Assembly: GCA_041609895.1 (NCBI GenBank)
Contig: JBFIPX010000033.1
Span: 1 to 22,683 of the forward strand
Direction: 5' to 3'
Origin: JAHHLP01 sp041609895
GTDB lineage: Bacteria > Bacteroidota > Rhodothermia > Rhodothermales > JABDKH01
Length of the DNA stretch: 22,683 nucleotides
A program made the translations under genes and the position numbers. Position 1 is the stretch's first letter, and every line of letters starts with the position of its first letter. The notes beneath the pieces were generated by a model, which was not told the origin of the DNA, ran no database searches, and saw only the letters and a list, made by a program, of their open reading frames with translations. Below, in pieces: positions 8,122 to 17,468 of the stretch.

Positions 8122-8676
8122 TCAGTCATCGATGATGATGGTTCGCCCGTATGCGGCGTCTTCGATCAGGCCAAGCATCGACGCGCGGCGATGAATAGCC
8201 GCCGGACCTGTCAGCCCATCGTATTCGCCCTTCACCCGATTGTATTTCAGGTGCAGCCGATGATTGGCCTTTCGCGCTTCCTGCGTATTTGCCAGCACCT
8301 CTTGCGTGGCATGGACGTGCCCTACGTACAACGTGAATGCGCCGGCGACCAGAGCGAGTATCAGAGCGAATCGAACGGTCGGTACGGCGTCCAGCAGAGG
8401 CTGGCGCGGGGGCGTCTTTACTTTCCGATTCGCCTTGGACTCGAGTTTGCCCCAGCTCGGCAGATCGCCGTGATCCTTCCCACTCTTGTGCTTCGAGGAA
8501 CGCGAGCCCGATTCGGATGCCGCGGACCGGGAAGCCCGGCCACCGACCGTAACCACAGTCGCCGATCTCGACCGGCTCGCTTTGCGTGACCGGCGGGATG
8601 CATTGACAGTGACGGTCGACGGCTCGCGCCGCGACTTCGTCGTCTTCTTCTTATTCGTCTTTTTAGCGACAGGCAT
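8122..8676 (-). CDS. ftsL: FtsL-like bitopic division protein with a long basic N-terminal tail
   Basis: The place between rsmH and ftsI and the topology identify FtsL, which links FtsQ/FtsB to the FtsW-FtsI synthase; the sequence family itself is poorly conserved. The ATG at 8676 has AGGAG 7 bases upstream, giving 184 residues; upstream in-frame ATGs overlapping rsmH lack a ribosome site. Residues 1-99 are low-complexity and rich in Lys, Arg and Ser. One membrane segment (about 100-118, VRFALILALVAGAFTLYVG) follows, then a coiled-coil-like periplasmic stretch of about 65 residues ending in IIIDD. Most FtsL proteins are 90-130 residues with a short cytoplasmic tail, so this tail is unusual. 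Confidence 0.85.
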   Translation of the reverse strand: MPVAKKTNKKKTTKSRREPSTVTVNASRRSRKASRSRSATVVTVGGRASRSAASESGSRSSKHKSGKDHGDLPSWGKLESKANRKVKTPPRQPLLDAVPTVRFALILALVAGAFTLYVGHVHATQEVLANTQEARKANHRLHLKYNRVKGEYDGLTGPAAIHRRASMLGLIEDAAYGRTIIIDD

Positions 8677-8725
8677 CGCCCAACTCCTGGGTTTAATGTC
8701 TGGCCTGCGTTGCCGCATGGGCTGT

Positions 8726-9727
8726 TCAAGTGGGGGACTCCCTGTCCGTGAAGTCGGTGCGCTCTGCAATTCGAAGGCGCGCGCTTCGTGACCGAGCGTT
8801 GAACTCGATCTCTTCGGCGCCCGGACGAATCAGTCTCGGCGCGATGGGACTCCAGGGAGTTTGCACATTGCCGTAGAGGTCCTTCACGGGTTGGCCGGTA
8901 AAAGTGCCGAAGCGGAGGTACCGCTTGACACGCCGATCTTCGAGTGAGTGGTAGCTGATGACTGCAAGGCGACCCCCGCTTCGAACTATGCGGGTCGCCG
9001 ACTCGAGTACACTTTCAAGTGCAGCCAATTCATCATTGACCACGATGCGCAACGCCTGGAAGACGCGCGAAAGCGACTTGATTTCGTCGGCTTTGGGAAC
9101 GCACGATCGAACTGCGTCCGCCAGCTGACTCGTAGTGCTTACTGGACGGGCGGCTATGATGGCTTTTGCGATACGGCGGGCACGCCGCTCCTCTCCATAC
9201 GCGCGGAGAATTAATGCGAGCTCCGCTTCCGGCGCATCGTTAACGATGTCGGCCGCGGTCGTGCCGGCGGGACCCATTCGCATGTCGAGGGCACCGCTCC
9301 GTGCGTAGCTGAAGCCACGCGCCGCGTCGTCCAGCTGACGTGAAGACACTCCCAGATCAAGGAGCACCCCGTCGACCGACTCAACGCCAACCGTTTCAAG
9401 ATGCGATTCCAAATCGCGGAAGTCTCCACCGAGAAGTACCAGACGACCTGCGCGTATCTGTTGTGCCAGACGCCGCTGCACTTCGGCACGTGCCGCATCG
9501 TCACGGTCAATACCGATGACGCGACCATTCTCGTCAAGGGCGTCGAGCAATGCAGCTGCATGCCCCCCACCGCCCAGTGTGCCGTCTACGTAGATACCAC
9601 TCCGGTCCGTGATAAGACCGTCTACAACAGCTTTGCAAAGAACAGGTGCGTGGTATCCGGTTGCGTAGCGTCGCGCTTCGCTTCCGTAGTCACGCCCGGA
9701 CTCACCGCCGGTGGCTTCAGAGGTCAT
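8726..9727 (-). CDS. rsmH: RsmH, 16S rRNA m4C1402 methyltransferase
   Basis: SAM-dependent enzyme (MraW) that N4-methylates C1402 in the ribosomal P site; it is almost always second in dcw clusters. The 333-residue product has the SAM-binding DGTLGGGGH (48-56), GRVIGIDRDD, GVLLDLGVSSRQLDD, GFSYARSGALDMRM and the C-terminal SYHSLEDRRVKRYLR, all standard RsmH motifs. The ATG overlaps the mraZ stop as ATGA, implying coupled translation. About 24 residues before GYHAPVL form a short variable extension. The next gene, ftsL, begins 49 bases after the stop. Confidence 0.97.
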   Translation of the reverse strand: MTSEATGGESGRDYGSEARRYATGYHAPVLCKAVVDGLITDRSGIYVDGTLGGGGHAAALLDALDENGRVIGIDRDDAARAEVQRRLAQQIRAGRLVLLGGDFRDLESHLETVGVESVDGVLLDLGVSSRQLDDAARGFSYARSGALDMRMGPAGTTAADIVNDAPEAELALILRAYGEERRARRIAKAIIAARPVSTTSQLADAVRSCVPKADEIKSLSRVFQALRIVVNDELAALESVLESATRIVRSGGRLAVISYHSLEDRRVKRYLRFGTFTGQPVKDLYGNVQTPWSPIAPRLIRPGAEEIEFNARSRSARLRIAERTDFTDRESPT

Positions 9728-10170
9728 TCCCGACCCATGACGCTCTCGGCGAGAGTCTGGTAGTCTACTTCCTGGCTCTTGAGGTAGGCCTCAAAGTGCT
9801 CGGGATTCCATATTTCAATGTGGTCAAGGGCTCCGATGATGAGAGCGCGATCCTTGATGTCTGCGAACTCGATCAGAGGCTTCGGCAATCCGATTCGCCC
9901 CTGGCCGTCTAACGAGACTTCCTCCGCCCACATCAGGATGCCACGTATGAAGTCACGCGACTTCGTGACGTAGGTGTTGAGCGCGCTCATGTCATCCTCC
10001 ATCTCCTCCCAGCGATCTTGTGGATATCCGAAGATGCATTTCTCGAATCCACGCGTCAGCGTAAACGTGCTCTTGGCCTCCGGCTTCAGGACGCTTCTCA
10101 TCTTGGCAGGGACGGCAACCCGACCCTTGCTGTCGACGGAATACTCTGCCTGTCCCTTGAACCCTGCCAT
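9724..10170 (-). CDS. mraZ: MraZ, dcw cluster transcriptional regulator
   Basis: DNA-binding regulator that controls its own operon in the bacteria tested. The 148-residue length is normal. Two SpoVT/AbrB-type swapped-hairpin halves are seen: about residues 7-53 (EYSVDSKGRVAVPAKMR) and 82-125 (EEVSLDGQGRIGLPKPL). Each carries the D-x-K/Q-G-R-(V/I)-x-(V/L)-P core. MraZ assembles into rings that contact repeated TGGGN boxes, and a four-box array lies 32 bases upstream of the ATG. The start is the only sensible ATG, with no clear Shine-Dalgarno. The sequence resembles Rhodothermota/Bacteroidota MraZ from memory; this was not searched. Confidence 0.97.
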   Translation of the reverse strand: MAGFKGQAEYSVDSKGRVAVPAKMRSVLKPEAKSTFTLTRGFEKCIFGYPQDRWEEMEDDMSALNTYVTKSRDFIRGILMWAEEVSLDGQGRIGLPKPLIEFADIKDRALIIGALDHIEIWNPEHFEAYLKSQEVDYQTLAESVMGRE

Positions 10171-10201
10171 GGGCTAGCGATAAACCAGTTACACACGCAC
10201 A

Positions 10202-10236
10202 TGGGAAGATCTGGGATTATTCCCCACAATTCCCCA
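10202..10236. promoter_or_regulatory. Probable MraZ operator: four TGGGN boxes, 10-bp spaced, two inverted
   Basis: On the plus strand TGGGA occurs at 10202 and 10212, and CCCCA (TGGGG on the other strand) at 10222 and 10232. All four boxes are separated by exactly 5 bases, so they repeat every 10 bp, one helical turn. Known MraZ sites (E. coli) are TGGGN direct repeats with 5-bp spacers upstream of mraZ. The array starts about 5 bases downstream of the predicted transcription start, well placed for autoregulation. The head-to-head pairing of two and two boxes is unlike the simple direct-repeat description. The boxes are seen; MraZ binding is inferred from family knowledge. Confidence 0.8.
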
Positions 10237-10245
10237 CCGAAGGAT

Positions 10246-10275
10246 CAAAGGTACACCATGAGATGCGAATGTCAA
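10246..10275 (-). promoter_or_regulatory. Bacteroidota-type promoter of the mraZ/dcw operon
   Basis: The transcribed strand shows TTGACA (10275-10270) and, 19 bases after its TTG, TACCTTTG (10253-10246). This is an exact match to the Bacteroidota -7 consensus TANNTTTG with a -33 TTG at the usual 19-21 base distance. Read as sigma70, the -35 is perfect, but the -10 would be TACCTT (3 of 6 matches, 16-base spacer). An AT-rich patch (about 10290-10304) lies just upstream. The start would be near 10240, giving a leader of about 70 bases that contains the MraZ boxes. Confidence 0.65.
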
Positions 10276-10544
10276 GAGATGCGGGGCGTTTAACATTAAT
10301 TTTGTTGGAGATAGCTACTGTGCGATATATGTGTGTCGCACAATGGTACAGGCGGCTCCTGATGAGGTGTTCGTAAGACCAGGTCCGACTGGACCACGTA
10401 GACTTCAGTCGGCCCGTGCCGCGACGTCGGAGAGGTCCGCTAGCGCGGATGGGATGGCGCCGAATGCTGAGCGTCCATCAATTCAGGTCGACTCGAACTG
10501 CTGCCCGGCCGGCTCGACTGCCCGTCGACTACCGTTAGGCGGAG
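10276..10544. other. Non-coding stretch between pyrG and the mraZ promoter
   Basis: No convincing gene on either strand. Three inverted repeats are seen. TGTGCGA/TCGCACA (10319-10342) has a 10-base loop. CCGACTG/CAGTCGG (10385-10412) has a 14-base loop and overlaps a competing GGTCC-gact-GGACC. TCCGC-tagc-GCGGA lies at 10436-10449. None is followed by a T-run in the pyrG direction, so no canonical intrinsic terminator for pyrG can be named. One may be Rho-dependent, or one of these hairpins may do the job. Confidence 0.5.
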
Positions 10545-12245
10545 TTAGATGTTCGCCGTAGCGAGCTTGGCGCCGTTACGTCGCTGCAGCGACTCGGGAG
10601 CGACAAGCATGTCTTTGTCGCGCGCATATTCGGCGCTCGCCTTGACGAAAGACTTGAACAGAGGGTGCGGATGTCCAACCTGGCTTCGATACTCGGGATG
10701 AAACTGTACGCCTACAAACCAACGCTTGTCGCTTAACTCGACGATCTCTACGAGGTCCCGCGCCACGTTGACCCCGGTAAACTGCATCCCGTGCTCCAGC
10801 AGTTTGTATCTGAGCACGTTGTTCACCTCGAAGCGATGCCGATGACGTTCCGTGACCTCTGACTCGCCGTAGATTTCGCGTACACGAGATCCCTCGAGCA
10901 GAAAGCATTCGTAGGAGCCCAGACGCATCGTTCCCCCCTTGTCGGCGATTCGCTTCTGCTCCTCCATCAGGTCGATGACAGGGTGTTTCGTCTCGGCGTC
11001 GAACTCTGTTGAATGCGCGTCTTCCCACTCGCAAACGTTACGAGCAAACTCGATGACGGCACATTGCATCCCGAGGCAGATTCCGAAGAAGGGCACGTCA
11101 TTTTCGCGCGCAAACCGAATCGCCTCCAGTTTGCCGTCGATGCCACGTTCACCGAACCCGGGTGCAACGAGGATGCCTCCGACGTCGCCGAGCAGTTCGT
11201 CCACATTGTCGGCATTCAAATCGTCCGACAGGATCAACTTCAGGTCAACCTTAACCCTGTTCGCGGCGCCCGCGAGAATGAAACTCTCGGATATCGATTT
11301 GTAGGCATCCTGGTGCGTCACGTACTTGCCTACGAGAGCAACCTTGACTGTATCCTCGGGCTCCTTGAGTCGGGAGAGAAACTCGATCCACTCTTTGAGA
11401 TCGGGCTCATCCAGGAAGGAGTCGCGGTCGGTGTCGCCCTTGATATGCAGCCGCTCGACCACCAGTTCGTCCATTCCTTCTTCCTTGAGCAGAAGAGGTA
11501 CCTCGTAGATGGACTCTGCATCGCGGGCCGCCTTGACCGCTCGCGGTTCCACGTTACAGAATAGCGCCAGCTTTCGGCGCAGGTCAGTGTCCAGGGGGTA
11601 TTCAGACCGGCATACGAGGATGTCCGGCTGCAGACCATGCGATAGCAGGGTCTTCACCGAATGCTGCGTCGGCTTGGTCTTCAGCTCGCCCGCGGCCGCC
11701 AGGTAGGGTACCAGCGTGAGATGCACATTTAGCGTATTCCTCGGGCCGAGATCGTACCGGAGCTGGCGGATAGCTTCAAGGTATGGCTGGCTTTCGATGT
11801 CACCGACGGTACCACCTATCTCGGTCAGCACGACGTCGAACTCGCCGGTCTCGCCGAGCTTCAGCATCCAGTGCTTGATCTCGTCGATGATGTGTGGCAC
11901 GACTTGGACGGTCTTGCCGAGGTAGGCGCCGGCGCGCTCCTTCGTGATTACCTCCAGGTAGATTCGACCGGTCGTGACATTGTTGGCCTGGCTGGTCGGG
12001 ATTCCCAGGAAGCGCTCGTAATGGCCGAGGTCGAGATCCGTCTCGGCACCATCACTTGTCACGTAGACCTCGCCATGCTCGAACGGATTCATCGTCCCCG
12101 GATCGACGTTGATGTACGGGTCGAACTTCTGAATTGTGACCCGCAAGCCGTGTCCCTCCAGCAGGCGGCCGAGAGAGGCGCAAAAAATGCCCTTGCCGAG
12201 GGACGACGTCACGCCGCCTGTTACGAAGATGTACTTGGTCTGCAC
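10545..12245 (-). CDS. pyrG: PyrG, CTP synthase
   Basis: Converts UTP to CTP using ATP and glutamine-derived ammonia in the cytoplasm. The 566 residues comprise a synthetase domain (about 1-270) with KYIFVTGGVTSSLGKG (4-19), KFDPYINVDPGTMNPFEHGEV split over 40-60, and EIGGTVGDIESQPYLEAIRQ (142-161). The class I glutamine amidotransferase domain (about 300-545) has FFGICLGMQ with nucleophile C390 and the VQFHPE dyad partners H516 and E518. The start is GTG (GTG CAG ACC AAG...), fixed by the usual short PyrG N-terminus. I see no strong ribosome site. The gene is 110 bases downstream of the methyltransferase stop and has its own candidate promoter. Confidence 0.98.
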   Translation of the reverse strand: MQTKYIFVTGGVTSSLGKGIFCASLGRLLEGHGLRVTIQKFDPYINVDPGTMNPFEHGEVYVTSDGAETDLDLGHYERFLGIPTSQANNVTTGRIYLEVITKERAGAYLGKTVQVVPHIIDEIKHWMLKLGETGEFDVVLTEIGGTVGDIESQPYLEAIRQLRYDLGPRNTLNVHLTLVPYLAAAGELKTKPTQHSVKTLLSHGLQPDILVCRSEYPLDTDLRRKLALFCNVEPRAVKAARDAESIYEVPLLLKEEGMDELVVERLHIKGDTDRDSFLDEPDLKEWIEFLSRLKEPEDTVKVALVGKYVTHQDAYKSISESFILAGAANRVKVDLKLILSDDLNADNVDELLGDVGGILVAPGFGERGIDGKLEAIRFARENDVPFFGICLGMQCAVIEFARNVCEWEDAHSTEFDAETKHPVIDLMEEQKRIADKGGTMRLGSYECFLLEGSRVREIYGESEVTERHRHRFEVNNVLRYKLLEHGMQFTGVNVARDLVEIVELSDKRWFVGVQFHPEYRSQVGHPHPLFKSFVKASAEYARDKDMLVAPESLQRRNGAKLATANI

Positions 12246-12285
12246 AGGACTGCCCGGAGTTGATGAAGAACGGTCAAGCTATTCC

Positions 12286-12306
12286 GACCGCCGAGGGATG
12301 GCGGCC
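12286..12306 (-). promoter_or_regulatory. Hairpin in the pyrG leader
   Basis: The transcribed strand holds GGCCGCC-atccctc-GGCGGTC. It forms a 7-bp stem with one G-U pair and a 7-base loop, about 20 bases after the predicted start and 40 before the GTG. There is no T-run after it, so it is not a standard terminator. The predicted transcript start lies at or next to GGGCC, which recalls the GGGC start of Gram-positive pyrG genes that respond to CTP by reiterative transcription. The link is speculative. Confidence 0.35.
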
Positions 12307-12332
12307 GCGGGCGTCTAACTAGAACGGCCCGA

Positions 12333-12364
12333 TAAAGATACAAAACGGCAGCTCTTCAGTTCAA
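12333..12364 (-). promoter_or_regulatory. Candidate pyrG promoter
   Basis: On the transcribed strand a TTG (12364-12362, inside the end of the methyltransferase gene) is followed after 21 bases by TATCTTTA (12340-12333). This matches seven of the eight positions of the Bacteroidota TANNTTTG box, at an allowed spacing. The start would fall near the GGG at about 12329-12327, leaving a leader of roughly 80 bases before the pyrG GTG. Found by eye, so moderate support only. Confidence 0.4.
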
Positions 12365-13270
12365 CGCCGCGCCAGCCTCATCGGTCTGCTTTGGAACTAA
12401 CTCGCCGAAGCTTTTCTGCGCCAGTACCAGAAGACCGGTGCCGGTTCTATTCTCCGACTGGACATCCAGCGTGTTGAGGACAACGGCGACAGGAAGTACG
12501 ATCAAGTAGTAGGGAATCAGAACGATGAGCGAAAGCCACGTCGCGGAAAGCATCATCATCGGAATCTGGATGCTGATGCGCCATGCAGCCGATCCAAACG
12601 TCCCGTACGTGTACACGGCCTTCACCGTCGTCAAGCCCGCGCGTCGCAGCTTGGCTGACAAGTCGCGGACGCTGTAGCCGTCGCGGACATGCTCGCCGAT
12701 AAAACTCTGGTCGCCTTCATCCTGCACCGCGGAGCCTCCCCGATCGGAAGGCGTGTTGATCAGCACGAAGCCGCCGGGCGCGAGCACGCTTTCGAAATTC
12801 CCGAAGACACCTTCATCATCTTCTATGTGTTCCATGACATCCACGGACAGGATGACGTCGAAAGGGCCTTTCGCCTCCAGCTGTGTCAGGTCGTCGACGG
12901 CGAAGCCCGCTCGGCTGGCGTGGACAGTAGTGCTTATGAAGCGGGCCGCCATTTCTACATAATCCTCCTTTATGTCAACGGCGTGGATCTGCGCCCGCGG
13001 AAATCTCCTCAGCAGGTAGTAGGTATACTGTCCGAATCCCGTGCCCGCATCGAGGACGCGAACAGTATCCCGTTCGGCGAGCGCGTCGAAGATCGCCCGC
13101 ACTTCGCGGCGAACGTACCATGACCGAAGGAAGAGCAGATCGAGGATCCGATAGAAGAGTCGCTGAAGAAGCGGCGCTACTGTAAACACCTTTCCGAGCC
13201 TGTCCTTGATCGGATCGTATAGCATGGAACTGGTTAGGTCTTCGCTATTTCCGACACGAGGGACTCCCAC
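12356..13270 (-). CDS. Membrane-anchored class I SAM-dependent methyltransferase
   Basis: A methyltransferase of unknown substrate. The 304-residue form has motif I LDAGTGFGQ (73-81), the acidic end of strand 2 in HAVDI (D99), FDVILSVDVMEHIED (137-151) and GGFVLINTPS (166-175), typical of Methyltransf_11/UbiE-like folds. A hydrophobic segment at about 239-264 should fix the C-terminus to the membrane. It follows two glycosyltransferase genes with a 37-base overlap, so it may methylate a sugar or lipid in the same pathway. I chose the ATG at 13270 because GGGAGG lies 9 bases upstream. The ATG at 13225 (codon 16, MLYDPIKDRL) would remove the overlap and is a real alternative. Confidence 0.85.
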   Translation of the reverse strand: MGVPRVGNSEDLTSSMLYDPIKDRLGKVFTVAPLLQRLFYRILDLLFLRSWYVRREVRAIFDALAERDTVRVLDAGTGFGQYTYYLLRRFPRAQIHAVDIKEDYVEMAARFISTTVHASRAGFAVDDLTQLEAKGPFDVILSVDVMEHIEDDEGVFGNFESVLAPGGFVLINTPSDRGGSAVQDEGDQSFIGEHVRDGYSVRDLSAKLRRAGLTTVKAVYTYGTFGSAAWRISIQIPMMMLSATWLSLIVLIPYYLIVLPVAVVLNTLDVQSENRTGTGLLVLAQKSFGELVPKQTDEAGAALN

Positions 13271-14403
13271 GAACGGCCCTCCCGATACGAGGCAATGCTC
13301 TGCGACATTCGATCCCGCATGCCGTGTTCAAAGAATCGCACGACGGCCTCGCCAATGAGTTTCGAATCCGGAGCAGCCACCACGATTCCTGTCTCGCCAT
13401 CCTGCACGATTTCCGATAGCCCGCCGACGTCGGTGGTGATGACGGGACAGGCATAGTGTAGAGCGATCTGCGCCACACCGCTCTGTGTCGCCGACCGATA
13501 AGGCTGGACGACAACGTCGGAAGCACTGAAGTAGAAGGGTACCCGCTCTGCAGGGATGTACCGTTCCTCGAAGCGCACATTTTTCGACACGCCGAGACGG
13601 CGGACCAATTCCCGGTACGGAGTCGCGTCGTCGTAGAATTCACCCGCTACTACAAGAAGCGCATCGGGAAACCGTCCGACAATCTCCGGCATCGCTTCAA
13701 TTAGTATATCGAGTCCCTTGTACCGGCGGACGAACCCGAAGAAAAGGATCACTTTTGCATCGGTCGCCAGGTCAAGATCTTTGCGAGCCCGGCCGGCCTC
13801 GACAACCTGACCGAAGTGATCATAGACTGGATGCGGTACCACGACCGAGTCCCGATCGAATGCAGTCAACAGCTGACGACGTACTTCTTCGGAAAGGCTG
13901 ATTAGTTTGTCTCCAGCGTTGAGCAGGAATCTCGTGAGTCTCGTGTCACCGGGTCGCCGCTCATGCGGAAGCGCATTGTGCACCACAATGACTGTCTTGA
14001 CGCCTTTCTTTCGTGCTCTCCGCGCAATGGTGCCGAGAGCAGGGGCGAAAAAGGGTAGCCAGTGATTTAGCACCACGATCTCGCACTTGCGGTCAACGAT
14101 TTCAAACGCCGCCCGCCTCCATGAGAAGGGATTGAGCGAGTCAAGAACGGCAAGTTGAGATCCGGGGATCTTCCGTGGGCGAACTGATCGGTCCGACGTA
14201 TCCTCAAACTGCGACTTCCCGGGGAAGAGCAAGTTTGGATAGAGTCGGCGGAAAGACACGACGACCGGCAGATGCCCGAGGGTAGTCAACTCGGCAGCCA
14301 GCCGGTCGACGAAATGCGCGATTCCGCCCCGATGCGGAAAGGACGGGCCGACCAAAGCGATGCGTTTGCTCGATCGAGTCGGGTCCTTGACCTCCTGCTC
14401 CAT
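13234..14403 (-). CDS. GT4-family glycosyltransferase
   Basis: Retaining, GT-B fold glycosyltransferase; donor and acceptor are not predictable from sequence. From the ATG at 14403 it has 389 residues. The N-terminal domain begins IALVGPSFPHRGGIAHFV, with the glycine loop (about 24-28) expected for the acceptor side. The C-terminal domain has VILFFGFVRRYKGLDILIEA, then YRSATQSGVAQIALHYACPVITTDVGGLSE in pieces: the usual E-x7-E region with Gln replacing the first Glu, as in one GT4 subgroup. No membrane segment is evident. The start is chosen because ATG overlaps the preceding stop as TGATG; the upstream reading adds 20 unlikely residues. It sits between a GT2 enzyme and a methyltransferase. 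Confidence 0.88.
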   Translation of the reverse strand: MEQEVKDPTRSSKRIALVGPSFPHRGGIAHFVDRLAAELTTLGHLPVVVSFRRLYPNLLFPGKSQFEDTSDRSVRPRKIPGSQLAVLDSLNPFSWRRAAFEIVDRKCEIVVLNHWLPFFAPALGTIARRARKKGVKTVIVVHNALPHERRPGDTRLTRFLLNAGDKLISLSEEVRRQLLTAFDRDSVVVPHPVYDHFGQVVEAGRARKDLDLATDAKVILFFGFVRRYKGLDILIEAMPEIVGRFPDALLVVAGEFYDDATPYRELVRRLGVSKNVRFEERYIPAERVPFYFSASDVVVQPYRSATQSGVAQIALHYACPVITTDVGGLSEIVQDGETGIVVAAPDSKLIGEAVVRFFEHGMRDRMSQSIASYREGRSWESLVSEIAKT

Positions 14404-15428
14404 CAGCGCCGGAGTAGAGCTTTGGCGACTTCGTGGCGCGCCACCTCCTGATCGGAGGTCCACTCCGCGATGTCGTACGAATCCGGGTTTTCCATCCGCG
14501 GTCGGACGACCATCTCTCCGAGGAGACCCGTCAAAAACATCTGTGCACCGACGAGGATGAGCAGCGCCCCGAGCAGTAGCAGCGGCCTGTTTCCGAGCGG
14601 CTGACCGAGCACGATCTTTGCATACGACAGATACAGGCTGATCACGAATCCACCGACAAAGGCGAGCGTGCCCATGCTTCCGAAGAAATGCATCGGCCGC
14701 CGGGCAAACCGCGTCATGAAGAGGACGGTCAGTAGATCGAGGAATCCGCGAACGTATCGCTCGAAACCGAATTTCGTTTCACCATACTTCCGAGGGCGGT
14801 GTTCAACCGGTTGCTCGGCGATCCGCTCAAAGCCCTCCCACTTTGCGAGGAGTGGTACGTACCGGTGAAGTTCCCCGTACACCCGCACCGTCTTGACTAC
14901 GTCGGACCGATACATCTTCAGACCGCAATTAAAGTCGTGTAGCGGAATACCGGAGATTGTTCTCGTTACGAAGTTAAAGAATCGGCTCGGGACCTTTTTC
15001 GACAGCGGGTCGCGGCGTTTGCGCTTCCATCCGCTTACAAGATCGTACCCCGACTTGAGGGTCTCCAGCATTGTTGGCAGTTCGGCCGGGTTGTCCTGCA
15101 AGTCGGCATCGAGGGTAGCTACGTAGCGGCCGGAAGCTTGTCTGAAGCCGACCGACAGCGCAGCTGACTTTCCGTAGTTGCGCCGAAAACGAATCCCGTG
15201 GATTGCTGGATTCTGTCGATGAAGAGACTGTACTACGTCCCACGATCCGTCCGTCGAACCGTCGTCAACGAACACGATTTCGTAGGTAATTCCCTTCTCG
15301 CCCAGCACCTCGTCGATCTCGCCGGCGAGCTCAGCCAGCGAGTCCTTCTCGTTGAAGACAGGTACGACGACGGTAAGCTCACAGATGCCGTTCTCGGTCC
15401 CGGCTGGATATGTCGATTCGTCGGTCAC
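14403..15428 (-). CDS. GT2-family membrane glycosyltransferase (DPM1/GtrB/ArnC-like)
   Basis: Probably moves a sugar from a nucleotide donor to polyprenyl phosphate at the cytoplasmic face of the membrane. Its 341 residues start with a GT-A domain: VVVPVFNEKDSL (20-31), IVFVDDGSTDGS (51-62), the metal-binding D107-A-D109 in TLDADLQDNP, and DFNCGLKMYR. Two C-terminal hydrophobic hairpin segments follow (about 245-270 and 280-305), as in GtrB and ArnC types. The start is GTG, 12 bases after the gyrB stop. Its stop overlaps the GT4 start as TGATG, so the two enzymes are likely made together. The exact sugar cannot be told. Confidence 0.9.
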   Translation of the reverse strand: MTDESTYPAGTENGICELTVVVPVFNEKDSLAELAGEIDEVLGEKGITYEIVFVDDGSTDGSWDVVQSLHRQNPAIHGIRFRRNYGKSAALSVGFRQASGRYVATLDADLQDNPAELPTMLETLKSGYDLVSGWKRKRRDPLSKKVPSRFFNFVTRTISGIPLHDFNCGLKMYRSDVVKTVRVYGELHRYVPLLAKWEGFERIAEQPVEHRPRKYGETKFGFERYVRGFLDLLTVLFMTRFARRPMHFFGSMGTLAFVGGFVISLYLSYAKIVLGQPLGNRPLLLLGALLILVGAQMFLTGLLGEMVVRPRMENPDSYDIAEWTSDQEVARHEVAKALLRR

Positions 15429-15440
15429 CGCCCGGCTCTC

Positions 15441-17396
<1,956 letters not shown>

Positions 17397-17440
17397 CACA
17401 AGTCGTTTTGGTCAATGCACGGTGGGATGCCGTAGGGGAG

Positions 17441-17468
17441 CTGCAGTGCGCAAAAACCTGCACTACAG
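17441..17468 (-). promoter_or_regulatory. Inverted repeat in the gyrB leader, next to a TATA-rich box
   Basis: The arms CTGCAGTGC (17441-17449) and GCACTACAG (17460-17468) pair with one mismatch around a 10-base loop. Directly upstream in the gyrB direction is TATAGT within ACATTATATAGTC (17469-17481), a plausible -10 but with no good -35. If that is the promoter, the repeat covers the transcript start and could be an operator or a 5' hairpin. The rest of the 155-bp gap (17397-17551) holds a second AT patch near 17525-17536 and no gene. Confidence 0.35.

Noticed and set aside
7261..8589. A 442-codon plus-strand open frame antisense to ftsI and ftsL
   Set aside because: It mirrors two certain genes in high-GC DNA where antisense frames stay open by chance; its product has no recognisable domain and odd composition.
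8677..8769. Earlier ftsL start overlapping rsmH
   Set aside because: No ribosome site there, while the ATG at 8676 has AGGAG at 7 bases.
10297..10304. TAATTTTG on the plus strand, a fit to the -7 consensus
   Set aside because: No TTG 19-21 bases upstream and no plus-strand gene beyond it; more likely part of the AT-rich patch above the mraZ promoter.
10319..10342. TGTGCGA/TCGCACA hairpin as pyrG terminator
   Set aside because: Ten-base loop and no T-run in the pyrG direction, and more than 200 bases past the stop.
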